Source of the DNA: Rapana venosa
Lineage: Eukaryota; Mollusca; Gastropoda; Neogastropoda; Muricidae
DNA length: 64,000 nt
Reading direction: 5' to 3'
NCBI GenBank assembly: GCA_028751875.1
Contig: CM054144.1
Location: 20,978,052-21,042,051 of the forward strand
A program made the translations under genes and the position numbers. The notes under the pieces are model-generated. The model saw only the letters and a list, made by a program, of their open reading frames with translations, was not told the DNA's origin and ran no database searches. Within the stretch, counting starts at the first letter, position 1, and every line of letters begins with the position of its first letter. This document shows, piece after piece, positions 62,158-64,000 of the stretch.

Positions 62158-62160
62158 TTG
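62113..62160 (+). repeat. (TA)n microsatellite
   Basis: Two TA blocks separated by CA; directly after the LINE remnant. Confidence 0.85.
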
Positions 62161-62644
62161 CATTATACTTAGCTTTATGTCTATGTGTAATTCAAGTAGG
62201 CATACTTATGATACTAGCTGGCAGCAATAGTTGAACACACACACACACGAGCGCGTGCATGTCTTCCGCAAACATAAATGCTACTGAAGGGAAGGGGTGG
62301 GTGGGAGAGAGATTGGTACTATGGTAGATCATGAAGTCAAAAAGAAAACAAGTTTTTGAGAAAATTTAATCATAAAACACTAGCCATTCTATGTCCATTT
62401 ATGTACAGAAGCTAAATAATTTGGGACAGTTTGTGGAGCCATCGGTCACCATATTTTAGTGTTAACTTGAAGATGCCTATAACTGCAGTGTGGGCAAAAT
62501 GTTGATCATTTTATGGAGCAAATGGGTGTTTTCCCACGTTCAACTACAGCTTTGAGGTTCACCAAATGTGAGATTTTGCATACATGTCATAGTTTTCCAG
62601 GATGATCTCTTAACACAACAATGTGTATGCAATCAACACAAAAA

Positions 62645-62900
62645 AATTTCTGTTCCTACCAATAACACATTGATCTACTTTTCTGTAAGGTGGAGCAGGC
62701 TTTAACATGTGTGCAAGATGTTTAGCATGCACACACTGGACCTCAGTTTACAGTCACATCTGAGGGAGTTTCAAGGAAGTAGAGTCGGTACTGGTAACCC
62801 CAAGGAAAAATCCACTCTCACAGGTGCTTTGGTGGAGGCTTGATTCTGGGCCATCGGGTCCCAGGCGTGATGCTCTAACCACTGATAGTTTTAGTGACAC
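62645..62900 (-). mobile_element. Diverged tRNA-derived SINE
   Basis: On the minus strand the head reads ATCAGTGGTTAGAGCATCAC, then the body with CCAGTGTGTGCATGC; order as in 23057. Confidence 0.6.
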
Positions 62901-62979
62901 ATTGGCGTCTTAACCTAGTGTCATGTTTTCGAGCATCAGACATGCATATGCATTAAAAGTAAATACTTAATACTCACAC

Positions 62980-62980
<1 letters not shown>

Positions 62981-63068
<88 letters not shown>

Positions 63069-63096
63069 TATTACACCTGCTTACATCTATGTACAT

Positions 63097-63172
<76 letters not shown>
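62981..63172 (+). repeat. (TC)n-(TA)n-(CA)n compound microsatellite
   Basis: About 50 bp TC, 35 bp TA, a short unique spacer, then about 70 bp CA. Confidence 0.9.
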
Positions 63173-63173
<1 letters not shown>

Positions 63174-63262
63174 GTGAAAGGTAGTGCTTTGTTCTTGTGG
63201 CGATGACAATTAGATGGGATAAATCAGCTGTGATTTATAGAGGCAGACCCATGCACATGTCC

Positions 63263-63385
63263 CTCTCTCCCTCCCCTCTCTCTCTCTTTCTGTCTCTCTC
63301 TCTTTTTCTGTCTCTCTCTCTTTTTCTGTCTCTCTCTCTCTCTTTCTGTCTCTCTCTCTCACAGACACACACACACAGACACATA

Positions 63386-63452
<67 letters not shown>
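63263..63452 (+). repeat. (TC)n-(CA)n compound microsatellite
   Basis: Imperfect TC with TTTTTCTG interruptions followed by CA. The proteins predicted over it are repeat translations. Confidence 0.9.
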
Positions 63453-63454
<2 letters not shown>

Positions 63455-64000
63455 CCCTCATACATTTGTTTTTGTCTTGATTTTCAGATAACTTTTGCAG
63501 CAACCTTCAACCTCCTCACCACAAACGCCACACATGGTCTTGCCTTGTTAGGCCTGTGTTGGTAGAGAGCAGGGAATGGTTGACACAGGAAACCAACAAA
63601 ACCTGCCTCTGTTTTGTTTTCAAGGGGTCTGGGACATGGAAGGTCTTAAGTCTTCAGAATGAGAGTGTTATTCGAGATCTGAGTCCTTCAGTTTTCATGA
63701 GTGGGCTTGGGTGCTTCCAGAACTTTTCCAAAGGATCGAGTCAGGACATAGGGTCTTATTTTTGTGTGATTGGTCAATGGTATTTTGTAGTTTTGAAACA
63801 CTTTAAGTAGACTGGAAAAATGAGCAGTTGCAGCAGTTCCAATGTAGCGGCTTCCTTCAACAGGTTTACAGGTCTCTTGTGTGCATTTCCGTCTGCTCTC
63901 GTGTTTTGCTCCCGGAGTTATGTCGCTGGTTTTAATTTTAGTCTTTGTTCGGTCTTTCCTGTTAGCCTGTGAATGATCACTGGGCACCAACTTCCGATTG
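63453..64000. other. Unassigned right edge
   Basis: The sequence is less repetitive and contains open frames of 84 codons (plus) and 100 codons (minus, 63688-63990). Neither has a motif I recognise or clear coding character. Part of a gene beyond the window cannot be excluded. Confidence 0.3.

Noticed and set aside
63556..63990. Genes on either strand at the right edge
   Set aside because: Overlapping open frames on opposite strands, no recognised motif, no splice logic; only kept as unassigned sequence.

Overview
This is a window of an animal nuclear genome: long introns, GT-AG splicing, very abundant (CA)n, (TC)n and (TA)n microsatellites, and many tRNA-derived SINEs and decayed LINEs. The three recognisable genes are conserved metazoan genes. 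The repeat style, such as SINEs with CTAGTGGTTAGAG / GGTTCGATTCC polymerase III boxes and (ATT)n-tailed elements, suggests a lophotrochozoan, most likely a gastropod mollusc. That assignment is inference; no marker gene here fixes the species.

Three multi-exon genes were reconstructed by joining reading-frame segments across consensus splice sites, and all give intact frames. (1) WBP4 on the minus strand (24071 to 8940, 9 exons, 339 aa): a U1-type zinc finger, one WW domain and the conserved WBP4 C-terminus; a spliceosomal protein. (2) An MBTD1-type chromatin reader on the plus strand (24444 to 42995, 20 exons, 944 aa): FCS zinc finger, four MBT repeats and a C-terminal SAM domain. (3) A SUMO gene on the minus strand (59336 to 50027, 4 exons, 100 aa) ending in the maturation site TGG followed by CHHL.

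WBP4 and the MBTD1-like gene are head to head and their start codons are only 373 bp apart, so 24072-24443 is very probably a shared bidirectional promoter. In both genes the start codon sits at an exon 1/exon 2 boundary: WBP4 splits ATG as AT|G, and the MBTD1-like gene splices directly after ATG. The MBTD1-like gene and SUMO are tail to tail, with about 7 kb of 3' UTR and spacer between them.

Region by region: 1-8939 holds no gene, only SINE/LINE fragments, a MITE candidate and a 96-bp tandem array. 8940-24071 is WBP4 with repeat-packed introns, including a decayed piggyBac, a LINE with an intact target-site duplication, and a SINE-in-SINE nest. 24072-42995 is the promoter and the MBTD1-like gene, with a hAT-like element, a truncated LINE and a 56-bp tandem array in introns. 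42996-50026 is 3' UTR and spacer. 50027-59336 is SUMO, whose intron 2 carries a 1.1-kb piggyBac element between TTAA duplications only 26 bp from exon 2. 59337-64000 is gene-poor and holds a decayed LINE RNase H region, SINEs and compound microsatellites.

The genes do not form one pathway. One acts in splicing, one in histone methyl-lysine reading and one in protein modification. The most informative novelties are the mirrored start-codon/intron arrangement, the MBTD1-type protein with an Sfmbt-like SAM, a SINE family whose head fuses a tRNA-like box A to a 5S-rRNA-like segment, and the piggyBac remnants.
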